Below are positions 1 to 12,245 of a DNA stretch of 64,000 bases, one piece after another. A model generated the notes under the pieces. The model did no database searches, was not told the DNA's origin, and saw nothing but the letters and a program-made list of their open reading frames with translations. A program made the position numbers and the translations under genes. Where the stretch lies: assembly GCA_907165065.1 (NCBI GenBank), contig OU015532.1:47038839-47102838 (forward strand), given 5' to 3'. How positions within the stretch are numbered: the first letter of the stretch is position 1; every line of letters begins with the position of its first letter. Origin of the DNA: Caprimulgus europaeus. Its lineage: Eukaryota; Chordata; Aves; Caprimulgiformes; Caprimulgidae.

Positions 1-3000
1 TAACCAGAGTTCACGCTAATTGTGGTGCCTTCATTCCATCTGGAAAATGTTTCCTCTTAGCTGTTCCTACAAGAAAGAGACTGACAGAAGCAGAACTCAG
101 CATGAGAGGGAAGGTTTTGAATTCTCTTGCATCCTGGAGAGCATGTAGGTTAATCACCATCTAAAGATGTTGGGCAGGTAATACAGCCAGCCTGCGAAGC
201 ATGGAGATCAGAGGTGGCTTCACCCCGTGTGAGCTGAATGTAAAGGGAAGCAGCAGAAAGATCTGAGCATTTAGGTTAAAGTACCCAGTTCTAGTATGCA
301 TTGCTCCAGTTTTAAGGAGGAAGGGAAGTTAGAGAAACTGATAGAGCTACTAACTGTCTGTCTCTTCATGTGCTTTCAAAGGCCATATGCTCTTATGCTG
401 TCCTTAAAAAACAACTTCCTAACAGCCTTCCTATCAAGGTGACTTTGATTCTGGTTGCCCTAATCCTCTGAGGTTGCTTTCTGCAGCACTTTAAACAGAT
501 TGAGGTGTGTGACTTTGTTTATTAGAGAAATGGCTGGGGTTTTTTTTTTGCCTGCTTTAGATCTTTGGGAAGATAGTTCAAAGCTGTCAGTGCCTTTAAG
601 GGAGGAACTTAGAAAGGAAAAAGAAAAAAGCAACGTACCCACAGAGTGATGGGAAGGAAATAGATGTCAGGACTCTTCCTTGAGTCATAGAAGGCACAGA
701 TAATTCAGTGCACCTGCTATTTACTGCAGGATAAGACAAGTAATTAGGTACAGAGCCATGTGTGATTTTGAAACGTGGGAATTCACCTCTCTGTTTCTTT
801 GTGACTTCTAAAAATAGCCTGAAAGCTTCTTGCACTTGTTGACTCCTTCCCCCAGTTCAGAGGCCTATAGAACTATGTCATTCAATCAACAAGGAAGCCT
901 TTGCATACAAAAGTGGACCAAAGCCTTAATAACTCAGGCCTGATAAGTGGGACTCCAGTATTTACTGGAATATCCTATTCCCATAACTCTCCATGCTCAG
1001 TCTATTTGACATGGTCCCACTAACTTTTAGCAAAGCTGTTCTACAAGGCATAAGGAAACGGTGTCTTTCCACAAAGGTCAGAAGGAAAAAGTCAAATATA
1101 TTGAGAAAGTAATCAATAAATGTGTCTTTTCTCTCCAGTAGTATTTAGCACTTTGGGGAATGGATGGAATACTTTAACATAAAAATAGAAATTAAGTTAT
1201 TTTACCAAGCATGATGTTTTCAGTTTTGCTCACAACCCAACTGCTTCTCACTTAAACGTGTCAGTGGCCTAAGATACTGCATAATGTTGTAAGACTTACC
1301 TTAGTATCATATAACATTTAAAGATTGAAAACAATTTTTAAAGAATTGCTTTGAAAACTGTTTTTTTAAGATGCAAGAGGGATAACATTCCTTGTTTCTA
1401 CCTAAAATGATTAGGATCGAGACTAATTTTCAGCATTAATCATGTTCATAATTCAATCTATACAGACTATTTTTGGTTTAATACAATTTTAAAATGCTAA
1501 TAGGAGATAATTGTGGCTTTGCCAGAGATTATTACGTTAAAGACTTTCCAGTTACGATTCTCCATAGCACGTTGAGAACCTGCTGGCATGCTTTGCTCTT
1601 TGGCATAAACAGAAAGCCTAGCCTACAGCACTTTTATTTCCTTTTACCATTATCACAACAGTGTAGCTATAAATATTAACTCTCATGAAGTACATTTGTT
1701 GCTGAAACATGACTGAAAAACTTCCCTGTCACCTCATGTTATCACTTGCTTTCTGCACCAGATGTTCTTACAGCCTGTGAGACTGTTCTTGTTTGGGATG
1801 AGAGAGATTTAAGACCACAAGGAGTCTGACATAAAGGTGATCACAGAGAGGAGTGAAATAGTGTGTGGGGGGAAATATTAAAGAGTTTCAAGATAGTCAC
1901 AGATCAAGAGCAAAAATATCTTCTCTCTTTTTAGAAAGAGGCTTAGATATTTTATTCTACATATACAATGAAGCTACTGTGGTAAGTGCAGGGCTGGTGG
2001 ATGCCAAATTACAGATGGTAGCTCCTGGATACCTTCTAAATATCACTCTGTTTGTTTTAACCTCTCCAGAAGTGTCAAAAGAACATTTCTATAGGATCTT
2101 CAGTTATCTGGCTCTCTCTTCCATACAAAACTGCCTGGTTAGGCATATCTAAGTCAATAGTGACAAATTAAATATCATATAATGTGTCACAGCTGTGTTG
2201 TCTTATAGGAAATCATTAAGCAGTGAATGACCACAGTGGTTTTGGTTAAGACCAAGGTGTATCTCCAGAGCAATGTGAGAACCCAGGCTCAATCCAGCCA
2301 AGGCAGCACTTTCTGTAGGAAACCAGTCAGGCACTTGTGTGCAACAGTCGTCTTCTCCCTGTAGCATCTTTGGAGTAGCAGAGCACCACCTAGCCCAAGC
2401 TGAGGTAGTACCTTAACAGCAGTGAAAAGGCCTGGGAGCACTAATTCCTGAATCTGAAGGTGTCAACAAGAGAGGGCAGGGACATGGCTCCACTTGAGTG
2501 CATGAGTTTGACAGAAAGGAGAGGGATGCTCATTTGGCACAAGGGTTCCTAAGCCTAAAAGTTAGGTAAGAGCCAGCCCTTCAAGCCCACTCCCTGCGAC
2601 CTGGCTCAGCTCCTGGACAAAACAGAGCCCCCCAAAAAATGGGTGAGTGCTCAGCAATCAGGTATTGGCAGGTTCCTGGCAGGCCAGATTTCTTCAGAGC
2701 TGTCCTGACTTTCTGTCAGGACTGCAGTAATGTTGAAAACTCTCGTAAATATTTGATTTGGAGGAATCTGCATTCTCCAACTGAAGATTTTTCAGCTGAA
2801 AAATTTCTGTCAGGTTCTGTCAAACTTTTCTGTACTTGGCACATCTGAGCTTTCAGCAGCTCTCCTACTAGTTCCGACACATATGGCTCAACTCAGTGCT
2901 ATGAAGTACTTCATTTTTATTAACATTAAATTTGTTCCTTCATAGTGAGAGGCAGTAACATGGCACTTAAAGTCACAGACCTCCCTAACTCATGGTGTAC

Positions 3001-4344
3001 CTCTACTCAATTCAAGTGCACATCATTCCATTTTCACCATTACCCACCAGGAGTGGACTGGGGCATCAATCACAATTATTTCATTTTCTCAGGTGGCAAA
3101 AACCAGGCAGATGTATTTTCTTGCAAAATATAAATCTTACCTGCAAACATTCATGTTGTTTGTTAATGTGGTTTGAAAAAAAAAGGGTGACAACAACCTG
3201 GCATTGAAATACCTATAATTTTGTTTCTAATTAAGCAGAAATGAGCACTGCAATTCAATAAAACCAAGTAGTAAATGGGGGATTGAGTGAGTTACCTTTT
3301 TCTGTTATACTATAATCATGTTTTATAGAGAGGCTTTCATGACCTTTAGAGCCACTTCAGAATCTAATAAACAGCATCAGGCCCAATTCTGTCAGCAGCA
3401 AAGATTTGTATTGAGATAGTGCTGTTGCTGCCACTGTACTGGGCTTTTGCTCTAATCCAGAACTGTAAAATATTCTAGCATTTATTTTTATCCCATATAT
3501 TAAGCTGTTGCTTAGTGAAATAACTGCAACATTCAAAATATATATAGTGCATGGACTTGTGCCACTAACCTCATCTCGTTTCCATGGTTTTCTGTTGTTC
3601 TCCACAGCTCTAATCTGTTTCTAAATGTGCCTTATACATATCTACGGGAGGAGGAACAATCAGGCAATCACAGCCAGGCCCAGGGAGAGCAGGGACCTCA
3701 AGATTATATTGCCACCTGTTATACTGGGAACAGTCAGTTAAAACAAAAGACTGAGAATCTGGATGCTGGGAGAATATTTATGATTCTATCACCAATGCGT
3801 GCTATGAACTGCAGCAAATCACTTCACTTCATTATAAAATGGCAGAGAAAAATTTCTCTCAAAATGCTTCTACAGGCAAAAAGCTATTTTTTTTCATGCC
3901 TATTTCCAATTTTTGTTGTTGTTGTTGTTGAAACTGTTCATTGAAAATTGTTACTTTTTATTTGCTTGGTAAAAACAAAATCCAAATGGCCTTTAATGCC
4001 AAAAAGTTGACTTGAAATTGAAAAAAGTATTGGGGTTTTTTTTCTGGTACAAAAGACATTTCTAGGAAAAAAAAAAAAAAAATTGAATGAACCCTTTTCT
4101 GCTGGGAAAAAATGCTTTGAAGCAATTTTTTTTATCAGTTCAGGTACTGTACATCCCAGATATCTTCCCAAAAGAGACCACCTAAAATGAAATGTGGGCA
4201 GGTGAGGGACGGGACAACCCATCCTTTTAAATGACACCAGAGGTGAATTTGGCTGCTATTGTCACCCCAGTTCACTGCCTAGAGAAAGAAAAATGTTAAT
4301 GGTCTTGCTGCTCTCCAAGATTCTCTCTCCTCATTTTCAAAATG
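1..4344. other. Noncoding AT-rich sequence, no gene recognised
   Basis: Unique-looking sequence with only short chance ORFs (under about 105 codons) on both strands. None has protein-like composition over its length or recognisable motifs. It holds a short GTT run near 3917-3932 and a 16-base A run near 4067-4082. One stretch at 1935-1981 has a good acceptor and donor around a short open frame; it is listed in the findings. No mobile element was recognised. Confidence 0.6.
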
Positions 4345-4407
4345 GCTATAATATTTCTATCAAAATTGCTATAATATTTCTATCAAAATTGTTATAATAT
4401 TTCTACC
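4345..4407. repeat. 23-bp tandem repeat, 2.7 copies
   Basis: The unit GCTATAATATTTCTATCAAAATT occurs at 4345-4367 and, identically, at 4368-4390. A partial third copy runs to 4407 with one early C-to-T change. It is a small local duplication with no coding content. Confidence 0.85.
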
Positions 4408-7400
4408 TGGCTTACACAAGCGTGAAAACAACCAACAAACATTTGTGGACATTGTGGAATAAGAGTTCAGGTACTTAATTTACTTTGGGGTAAACCATTT
4501 TCAAATCTTAGAAAAAAAGATAAGTCCACAATTAAATATTACTTAAATAAAGCTCTCAATTGAGAACTTGACAAAACAATCTGCTAAAATAAACACTGAA
4601 GTATTCAGGTGATATTTCTCATATTTTTGTATTTAGGTTTCCCCACTCCACTTGTGTATTTCAGTTCCATGACTGTTGCCTGATGTTTCTGGGTGTCTCA
4701 CACCCCAGCAGTGATTGCCACCTGTAATGTCACTGACACAGCCTTTCCTTTTCCAGAATTGAAATAATGCAACCACTGGCATTTTAAATGATAAGAAAAA
4801 AAGAATGGAAAAGGTTTAAAAGGAAGAATTTGTCTCTGTTTCTATATCTGAGCCCATAATTCTGGCCTACACCACTGGGACAGATATCAGTGCATGACAT
4901 CTAGTGGTAGATGAAAGAGAACCAGCGATCTGTGTTATCAAGGAAAGGTCCTTCAGTGACTGCATCCACATGTGCCCAGCACAGGGGAAAATTATTCTTG
5001 TCTAAAACCAGGTCATCATATAAGACAAAAATCATTCTTTATGCATCTCTGGACAATACACCCAGACAGACACAGTCTCATTTCTATTTTAAGGGATAGG
5101 TTTTATTTTCATCATAAAATTCTGTTTCCATTGAAGAAATTCTGAGAGGCTTTTGTTTCAATACATAAAAGGTTTCTCAAGGAACAAACATAGAAAGATT
5201 CGTCAAGAACAGCATAGAGAAAATAAGGGTTATATAATAAAATAATAATTACCTTTTTTTTTTTATAAGCAGTAAAATTTTCTGAGGTATTATAGGTGGT
5301 AACACCACAGTTCTGTATTTCCCACAGAGATATCCTGGACATCCTTGACCTCTTAATACCTACCTGATATTTTCCACTGTGAATTATAGTAGGAATTTCA
5401 ACTGGATTGAGGAAGAAGAATAATATTAAAGTATTTCTCCAACTTTAGAATGAAGTTTATTTGGAAAGACAGAGTGGCTGAGTACAAAGTATGGATTCTG
5501 GGGATATAGAAAACTTTCCACTTAAACAGTTCACCAAAGCACAAGTTTGAAAGCTGGAGAGTTCCTTCCAAGCTTAGGGCACGTTCAGATGCTGTCCTGG
5601 GGCAGAGCCCACCAGTTTAACCACACCAGAGAATCCATTTCCAGTTGCTGGTCAGTGTTCTCAGAAGAGGGAAATGGTTTAACTTTCTGAATTGTTGTCA
5701 CTGCCTTTTTCATTTCCCCCTCTCCTTGACTTTCATTTTCCCTGCTGGCTAACACTGTTCCTACAAATGCATTGATGTTTCTTTTCAGAACTACTGTTCC
5801 CAGAAAGTTGGCACTTTACTAGGAACTCATTTTTCCAGATGTATTTGTAATTTTTCTGAACAATAAGAAGACTTCCATGATTAAAAAAACACCAAACAAC
5901 TCAGCAACAAAACAAAACAAAAACCCAAACAAACCAAAATAAGTGTTTGTAATTGTTCTAAATATAAGAAGGCTTTCATGGTTTAAACAAACAAATAAAT
6001 AAAGCAAACAAACAAAAAATGCAAAACCCAAAATGAAACTTTTTTCTCAAGCCTACAGCAAGAATGGAGACACTACAAATTTGAAGTAGGGAAGGCAGAA
6101 TAATGTTTTATCTGGACAAAACAAGATATACATTCGTAAGGCACCGGATTTTCTTATTTGAAATGAGTTTCCAGGTGAGTTCAGCCAATAACAGAATGTT
6201 TAATGCCCAAGTTATTAAAATCAGCAAAAGTGTCAACAACTGAAAACAAAATTATTATAAAAGAAATTAGTAAGCAACTATGACTGGATGGTGCATGACT
6301 TCATTGGCAGCCATGCCAGGCTAAGTCATCAAATGTACCTGTTTTACATGGATTTCTCTAATAGAAAATACATTTAAGCTCTGTCAAAGTTAGAATATTT
6401 GGGAAATATCAACAACTGAGGTAGCAATGATATTTTTTTTTCCTTTAGATATTTGCATGCTAATCCTGGTTTAATCTGACATATTAAACAACTGTTGATA
6501 GAAAATGTTTATGAGAGAATGTCCAACCCTGGAGACGTACTGGCTGCTTTCCATCAAGGACAATGAAGCCAAGAGCACGGGAGGTTCAGCAGGTCCAAGA
6601 GGCACGTGGCAGCATCGCCTTGTGTATGAATAAGAGCAGAAAAGCAGGGCTGAGGTGGGTTGAGAGAGGGAAGCAGCTGAGGCTCAGCTGATATTCAGAC
6701 AAATGTCTACATAAATAGGTTTGGGCATGAATCTGAATTATCATTCTGAACTCTACCTCCTGTACCATCTAGCAGCAATAACCATTAACCTTTTCGAAGG
6801 GCTGAATACAAAGATCGCCCGGTTAATGTAATGGGAAAGACATCACAGGGACAGAATCCAGCGCATAAAGAACAGAAATGATCTGTGAAAGGACAGTGCA
6901 GAAAGGAATTTCTCCTGAGCCTCCAGTCAGTGACCTCTGCAGAGTCCTTAGTTTCACTGAGAGTTCATACAGCTGCTGAAGAAACCCTATGGAAATATTT
7001 GTCAACAGAATGAGTTGGGTTTGGTAGACAGTGACATCGGGTTCAGCTGTGAGCAGTATGTCCTTTGACTCATGCTCTTTCTGGTGCCTTTGCAAGGTGG
7101 GGCACTAAAAACTCCTTCTGGTGTCCTGGTTAGAAAGGGGCAAATACAACAAACACAGTCAAAAGATGCTTGACCTTTTTGCACAGATTTACTGTCAGAA
7201 TTTTTGCCGTTACCCACTTGCATGATGGGGAATTGCAACAGGACTGGGTAAAGGAGAAAAAAGTGGTCACCCTGCATGGAAAATAGGCCAGAAAAAGCTC
7301 ATTTCTGAAGTTCCCCACAATTTTCCTTCCTCGATCCACCCCCTCACAGACACACACACATGTACACAGTCTCTCTGTCTCCACGGTAACAGCAGCATCA

Positions 7401-9393
7401 GGATTTGCTGCTGCTGCAGGTTTTGGAAGCTGCCTTTGCTCAGGGAACCGCTCGCCCAGCCCTGCTTGTCCTTGGATGTGGCAGCATCACCCACCAGAGA
7501 CTCTCCCTGTTTCTGAAGGGCCACCAGCTGTCAGACACACGTGGCTGCAGAACCCCCCACGTGCTTGTTCCTTTGGCCAGGGGAGGTTTATGCTGGCAGG
7601 TGCTAAATTGCTTTGCAACCTTTGCACGTGAGGCAGAGGGACTAAGTGTGTGCAGGCTTATTTGTGTGGGGAGCTGCCAACCTAGGACTTGAGTGCCCTG
7701 TTTGCAACACTTGGAGAAGAAGTATGCTCCTCCTGAAGATGCTGCAGTTTGCAGTGTCTCCAAGCAGTAGTCATACCACTTGCTAGGCTAGCACAAATCC
7801 CCAAAGATACCAAAGTCCACCCTGGGGCACCATGAAGGTCAAGCGTACAGAGGTCAAGCCAGAATCTTGCCCAATTCAGACTTTTGACAGAGGAGGAAGG
7901 AGCTAAACACGTACAGAGGGGTGAAAGTCCTCTGTTCCATCAACTCTCATGGAAGAGTCAATGAGAACTCTTGTTTCTATACCCTAGTAAGCACCTACCT
8001 GAGTTGGGAACTGAAGCCCAGTGGCAAATGACACATTCATAAAAAAGATTATAAAGTCCTTCATAGAAGAGAGACAAAGAGGAAAATCCATTGCATTCCA
8101 TGTTATTTAATAACACAGCACAAACATGTACCTGAGGTAGGTCAACAATTTTTGTCCTAGATATCCCTCTTGCACAGTGAATTTTTGCTCAGTGGTGGTA
8201 TATTACTCATATGTTATGTTAGCTAGACAATGTTGTATAATTAGCATTGTATCAATGCTGTTGTATTAGCTTTAATTAATGATACCTTTTTGAAATTTTG
8301 AATGTTATATCTTTGAAAGGGGAGGAAAATCCAAACTGTAACACAATGGCAAGTTGACCATGTACCCAGAAACAGGAAAGGTTTGGATCTGCTTCCCAAC
8401 AGCGTGGTTCATGCACGTAACTTTAGGCAGCAGAACGAGAACACTGAATCTCAGACACTAGATCTTAGACCTCGAGTGATGCTAGCTGGAATTCTAATTC
8501 TATGTGTTTATGACATCATAATAGCAATAATAATAATAATAATAGCACTTTTCATTCATAACTTCAGTACAACATTTTGTTCTACCGCTGTGTAGCCCCA
8601 GTCATCACCCAAATAAATTCACTTTTGCGATAGATGTTGGCAAACAAGCAGACCAGGGAAAATCAGCATGCAGCACAGCAAGAGAGAGGAAGACAAATTT
8701 TGGTCAAGGACTCGGGGACAAATCCTGCTGACAGTGAAATTGCCGTAGGCTCTTTAATGTCCATGCAGCACAGAAAGACCAATGCATAGTAAATGTCATG
8801 GTATTCCATTTATTTCTTCTTTATATACTGTTTAAATGCTTCCCATAAAACACAACCTTCCAACAGTGCTCTTCCTCATTCACCATTCTGGTGCAGAGGT
8901 TCTTTTTTTGGTCTGCATGTTAATTGTCCACCACAGCCTTTTGCCTGTTTCTTTCACATATACCTTTAGAATTTTTTAAACTGGTTTGCTATATAAGATG
9001 TTCACATCCAGTCTGTCAGCAAAGGCCACTAACTAGCCTGTTCACTACCTCTGTTCCTCTTTTCCCCCCCTATTTCTATTATTATATCTATTATTGAAAG
9101 TAATTGGGAAACAGATCTGGCACTTAAAGAGCTAGGGCAATATTGCATATTTATTTGTTCAAAATAAGATTTGTCTCAAAATCTTCACATCATAGCTGTC
9201 CATTTAATCATATGCTTCTGATGCTGTTAAATCTCTCTTGCAGGCTTTGTCCACTTACTCACAATGTCACTCTGCAGCTGCACGTTATCGTTAGTCAGGC
9301 ATCTTCCCGAGTCAAGTGCTAGCTTTTAATAAGCTTAGAATTCCACTGAGCCCCAATCCCAAGGAAGGCATGAGGGTGCAAATGCATTAAAAA
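4408..9393. other. Noncoding sequence, no gene recognised
   Basis: Mostly AT-rich unique sequence. The stretch at about 7380-7690 is richer in G+C and has two CACGTG E-boxes (about 7558 and 7626), but no supported gene: its overlapping ORFs on both strands are short and lack family motifs. A consensus donor CAG|GTGAGT lies at 6173, but every frame of the interval back to the nearest acceptor contains stops, so it is not a coding exon. A short AAT run lies near 8526-8545. Confidence 0.55.
5840..6030. repeat. Imperfect tandem duplication of about 104 bp with A/CAAA-rich segment
   Basis: The segment from about 5840 (TGTATTTGTAATTTTTCTGA, then AATAAGAAGACTTCCATG) is repeated from about 5944 as TGTTTGTAATTGTTCTAAAT followed by ATAAGAAGGCTTTCATGG. 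In both copies an A-rich AAAC/CAAA stretch follows. The copies differ at many sites, so the duplication is not recent. Confidence 0.7.
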
Positions 9394-9471
9394 GTCACAG
9401 AGTCATAGAATCACCTCGATTGGAAAAGGCCTTTAAGATCATCAAGCCCAATCATTAACCCAACACTGACA
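9394..9471 (-). mobile_element. CR1 LINE 3'-end fragment, minus strand
   Basis: On the + strand the element begins with the reverse-complemented CR1 tail (AGTCATAGAATCA). The conserved 3'UTR block follows: TTGGAAAAGGCCTTTAAGAT, then CATCAAGCCCAATC and AACCCAACACTGAC. The same block occurs in the longer copy at 33409, so both probably belong to one subfamily. Only about 78 bp are kept, a typical 5'-truncated CR1. Confidence 0.85.
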
Positions 9472-9995
9472 AGTCATCATCATCGTTAATTCAATGTATG
9501 GACAGTGAGGGATTTTTTTTTCTCACTGTTTTTCTTTGTCTAATTTTTTTTTTAAATCTATGGCTTTTTGTGAATGAGATCATTAGAGAAATATCTCTCG
9601 AGCTTCAATTCTGCATTACAAAAACAGCTGAGTTTTGAGGAAATGAATTCAAAGAAAAAGCAGAGAGCAGAGAGACAGACTTCACTGATGTGGGCTCACT
9701 GGGAAGCAGTTGGGCTATGAACAGGAATGCAGTGAGCCTGGATTGTGGCATGAAATAAAGAAGTCAAAGCTAAAAGGAAAAAAAAAAGTAAAAAAAAAAG
9801 AAAGAAAAACCCAAGAACCCCTGCAGCCATTGCATTTGACTTTCTAATGCTGTCAGTCTCAGAGGAGAGCAGCAATGGAAATGAGAAGGGGTGCAGTTCT
9901 GATGCAGTCCTTCTTGCTGTCATTGCCTTCCTGGCTCTTCAGCAGGCCACAAAAGGCCGATCCACTCGAATGTCAATGAGACACAGGCATGGCCC
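9472..9995. other. Noncoding spacer with A-rich tract
   Basis: Short unique segment between the CR1 fragment and the minus-strand LTR. It contains two long A runs interrupted by G or T near 9778-9810. No gene is supported. Confidence 0.5.
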
Positions 9996-10690
9996 TGTCA
10001 CCAAAATCAGGAATAAACTCCTTAACACCAAGGCAGTATGAAGAAGCTGGCACGTGTTTATTGCAGGGCTGGATGCAGGGGGGGTCGCTCCGCCTTCGTT
10101 CGTACCTGATAGCGCATGAACTAAAGTTTATCTCATACAAAATCATACATAATCACTATATTCCTCAGAGTTATCATCCATATTCAATACAATTACCAGA
10201 AATCATTATCATAAAACTCCACCTCACCATGCATGCCCATTAAGTCTTGAAATGAGTCCAAGGGCTGCTTTTGCGACCACCACAGACCACTGACTCAAGA
10301 GAAAAGACCCTTCAATGACCTCGTCCCAAGGACTTGGCTCAACAGGCTCTTCTCCACCTCTTAGTGGTCAGGTAAACAGAGTTTTCAAGCTTCTAAGGGC
10401 ATTAGAGTAATAAATTTCAATCTCTACAACACTACAACAAAGATACATTGGTTTTGATTCTGCTGCTGAGTTAATGATTAGAGCAGGCCTAGGACTTTAC
10501 AGTCCCTCCTTATTAAGGTCTTTATGGTTCTCTAGTTCCAAGCTAACAATCCTAACTCAAACATTTATCATTTTACTTCATAATCAAACCAAATTCTTCT
10601 GCATAGTTTTAATTATTTTATCAGAATACTTGCAACAGTCCCACCAAGGAAGCAGGAAGCATCAACCCTCCATGTTTGGCTTCTAATAGA
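9996..10690 (-). mobile_element. Retroviral LTR (solo or partial), minus strand
   Basis: On the minus strand this reads as the 3' part of an avian endogenous-retrovirus LTR. A GC-rich block (GGAGCGACCCCCCCTGCATC) leads to a polyadenylation signal AATAAA at 10057-10062, followed by CACGTGCCAGCTTCTTCATA and a U5-like end reading TTTTGGTGACA. The terminal CA of the LTR corresponds to TG at 9996 on the + strand. The 5' end of the LTR is unclear: I see neither a convincing TG start nor a target-site duplication near 10680-10740. No gag, pol or env sequence adjoins it. The family (ERVK- or ERVL-like) is not decided. Confidence 0.6.
10057..10062 (-). promoter_or_regulatory. LTR polyadenylation signal AATAAA
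   Basis: TTTATT on the + strand is AATAAA on the minus strand, in the expected R-region position shortly before the U5-like end of the LTR at 9996. Confidence 0.55.
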
Positions 10691-11533
10691 TTTTTCAAAC
10701 TCAGTAATCTCTCACTGTGAAGAAAAAAAACAGACAAGACAAACAAAAACTTATCCTCCCTCCCCATATCTTGTCTCTCCCCACTTCCCTTTGATTGTTG
10801 TTCTGAAGGGCTTCAGAGAAATGGAAGATTTAATAGGTGTCAGGGATTTGGTGAAATAAACCCCTCTTGGAGTTTTACTGCCATCAGCCAGCCTCCTGGA
10901 TTAAATATGCAATATTGGTTTTCAGTTATGTGTGGAAAGATCTGACAGATAGGCATGGGGAAAAAAAAAGGATTAAAGGGACAGAGGATATAAACAATGT
11001 GTGTTTTCTCCAGTAATTATGTATCTGAAATTCCTTAGGAGAAAGGTGACATGCACTGGGTGCAGGTGTTTTATTTAATGCCACTAGGACACAGAAACTG
11101 CATCTATTTTTCCTAGCAATTATTTTAAAGACAGCTTTCACTGGGTTCAGCAGTGACCTTCGACACATTTCCAGCCCCATATTTAAGCTTCTGATGTCTT
11201 GTTCTGCCTCTCTGAAGAGCTGCATGGGTTTCAGCAACAGGAAAGCAGGAAATTTCAGGTGACAGAGGGGGGCTTTGTGTTGTTCAGCAGAGCACTGTAC
11301 GGGGTACCTCAAGCAGATTCACCCTGGAACCAGTAGTAGGGTAGCCACAGGTTGGAATCATCTGACTTCTGAAGGTTATGCTATTTTGATAGAGTTAGAG
11401 AGAGGTTTTCTTCCTGTTTCAATGTATATTGTACCGTATAGATTTGCCTGGTCAGTTGAAGGTATCTTGAGGCTCCAGATGGGCTCCATTCTCCATGGTC
11501 TGGTGTGGTATGGAGGTACACAGTGCTGACTTA
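10691..11533. other. Noncoding sequence between two LTRs
   Basis: Unique sequence with chance ORFs only (the longest is 128 codons on the minus strand, without recognisable motifs). It contains no gag, pol or env remnants, so the two flanking LTRs, which differ in sequence and orientation, are not the ends of one provirus. Confidence 0.55.
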
Positions 11534-11543
11534 TGTTGAGTTT

Positions 11544-11578
11544 GGGGTGGGGGGTGGTTTGGGTAGTGAGGGAAGGGG
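11544..11578 (+). other. Potential G-quadruplex in LTR start
   Basis: G runs of 4, 6, 3, 3 and 4 are separated by loops of 1-6 bases, matching the usual G3+N1-7 pattern on the + strand. Confidence 0.5.
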
Positions 11579-12224
11579 CTGTAGTGATGGCCCCTGTGAG
11601 AAGTTTTGAGAAGCTCCCCTGGCTCCAAGGCAGACCCACCTCCAGCCCAGGCTGAGCCAATTAGTGATAGGGAAACACCTCTGCAAATCCATATTTATGA
11701 GGGGAAGAACAAGTTTGGTAACAGAGAAGAGAGCCATCATGAGACCATTGACTTGAACAAAATAGACCATCAGGGCATGAGGAAAGAGGAGGAGTGGAGG
11801 AGACGGAGAACTCCAGACACCCAGATCATCAAGGAGAAGAGAGAGGAGAGGTAAATGGAGTCTTCTGCAACTCATGGAGGTTCCACGGTGAAGAAGATAC
11901 CCATGTGTAGGACATGAAGGACTCCACACTGGAGCAGGAGGCCCTGCCTGAGGGCAGGTGTGACTACACTGAGAGCTCATGATGAGCAAGACTGCAGAGG
12001 TGTTCACGTCAGAACAGGGGGAGGAGGTGCACCAGAGCAGAGACCTGTCTGTAGCCTGTGGTGGTCCCCATGTCAGAGCCAGGAGCTGTGCCTGAAGAGG
12101 TCCATGGGAGGGATCTCATGCTGGAAAAAGCAGCAGAGACAAACTGACTGCAACCCCCATTCCCTGTCCCCTGTGCCACTGGGGGAGAAGGGAAAAAAAT
12201 GAGGAGCAAAGTGATTTGAGCCCA

Positions 12225-12245
12225 GGGAGGAGGGAGGGGTGGGGG
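12225..12245 (+). other. Potential G-quadruplex in LTR
   Basis: GGG-AGGA-GGG-A-GGGG-T-GGGGG has four G runs with loops of 4, 1 and 1 bases, a compact pattern expected to fold stably. It lies upstream of the AT-rich R-like part of the LTR. Confidence 0.55.

Noticed and set aside
6058-6173. Interval between a good acceptor and a consensus donor GTGAGT
   Set aside because: All three frames contain stop codons, so it is not a coding exon; an untranslated exon cannot be excluded.
7405-7692. 95-codon ORF with a leucine-rich start resembling a signal peptide, in a GC-richer patch
   Set aside because: The hydrophobic start comes from a CTG repeat. The opposite strand has an equally long ORF, and there are no splice or promoter features to support it.
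11376-12209. ORFs up to 158 codons in the plus-strand LTR region
   Set aside because: They lie within a retroviral LTR, which is noncoding, and occur in several frames on both strands at once.
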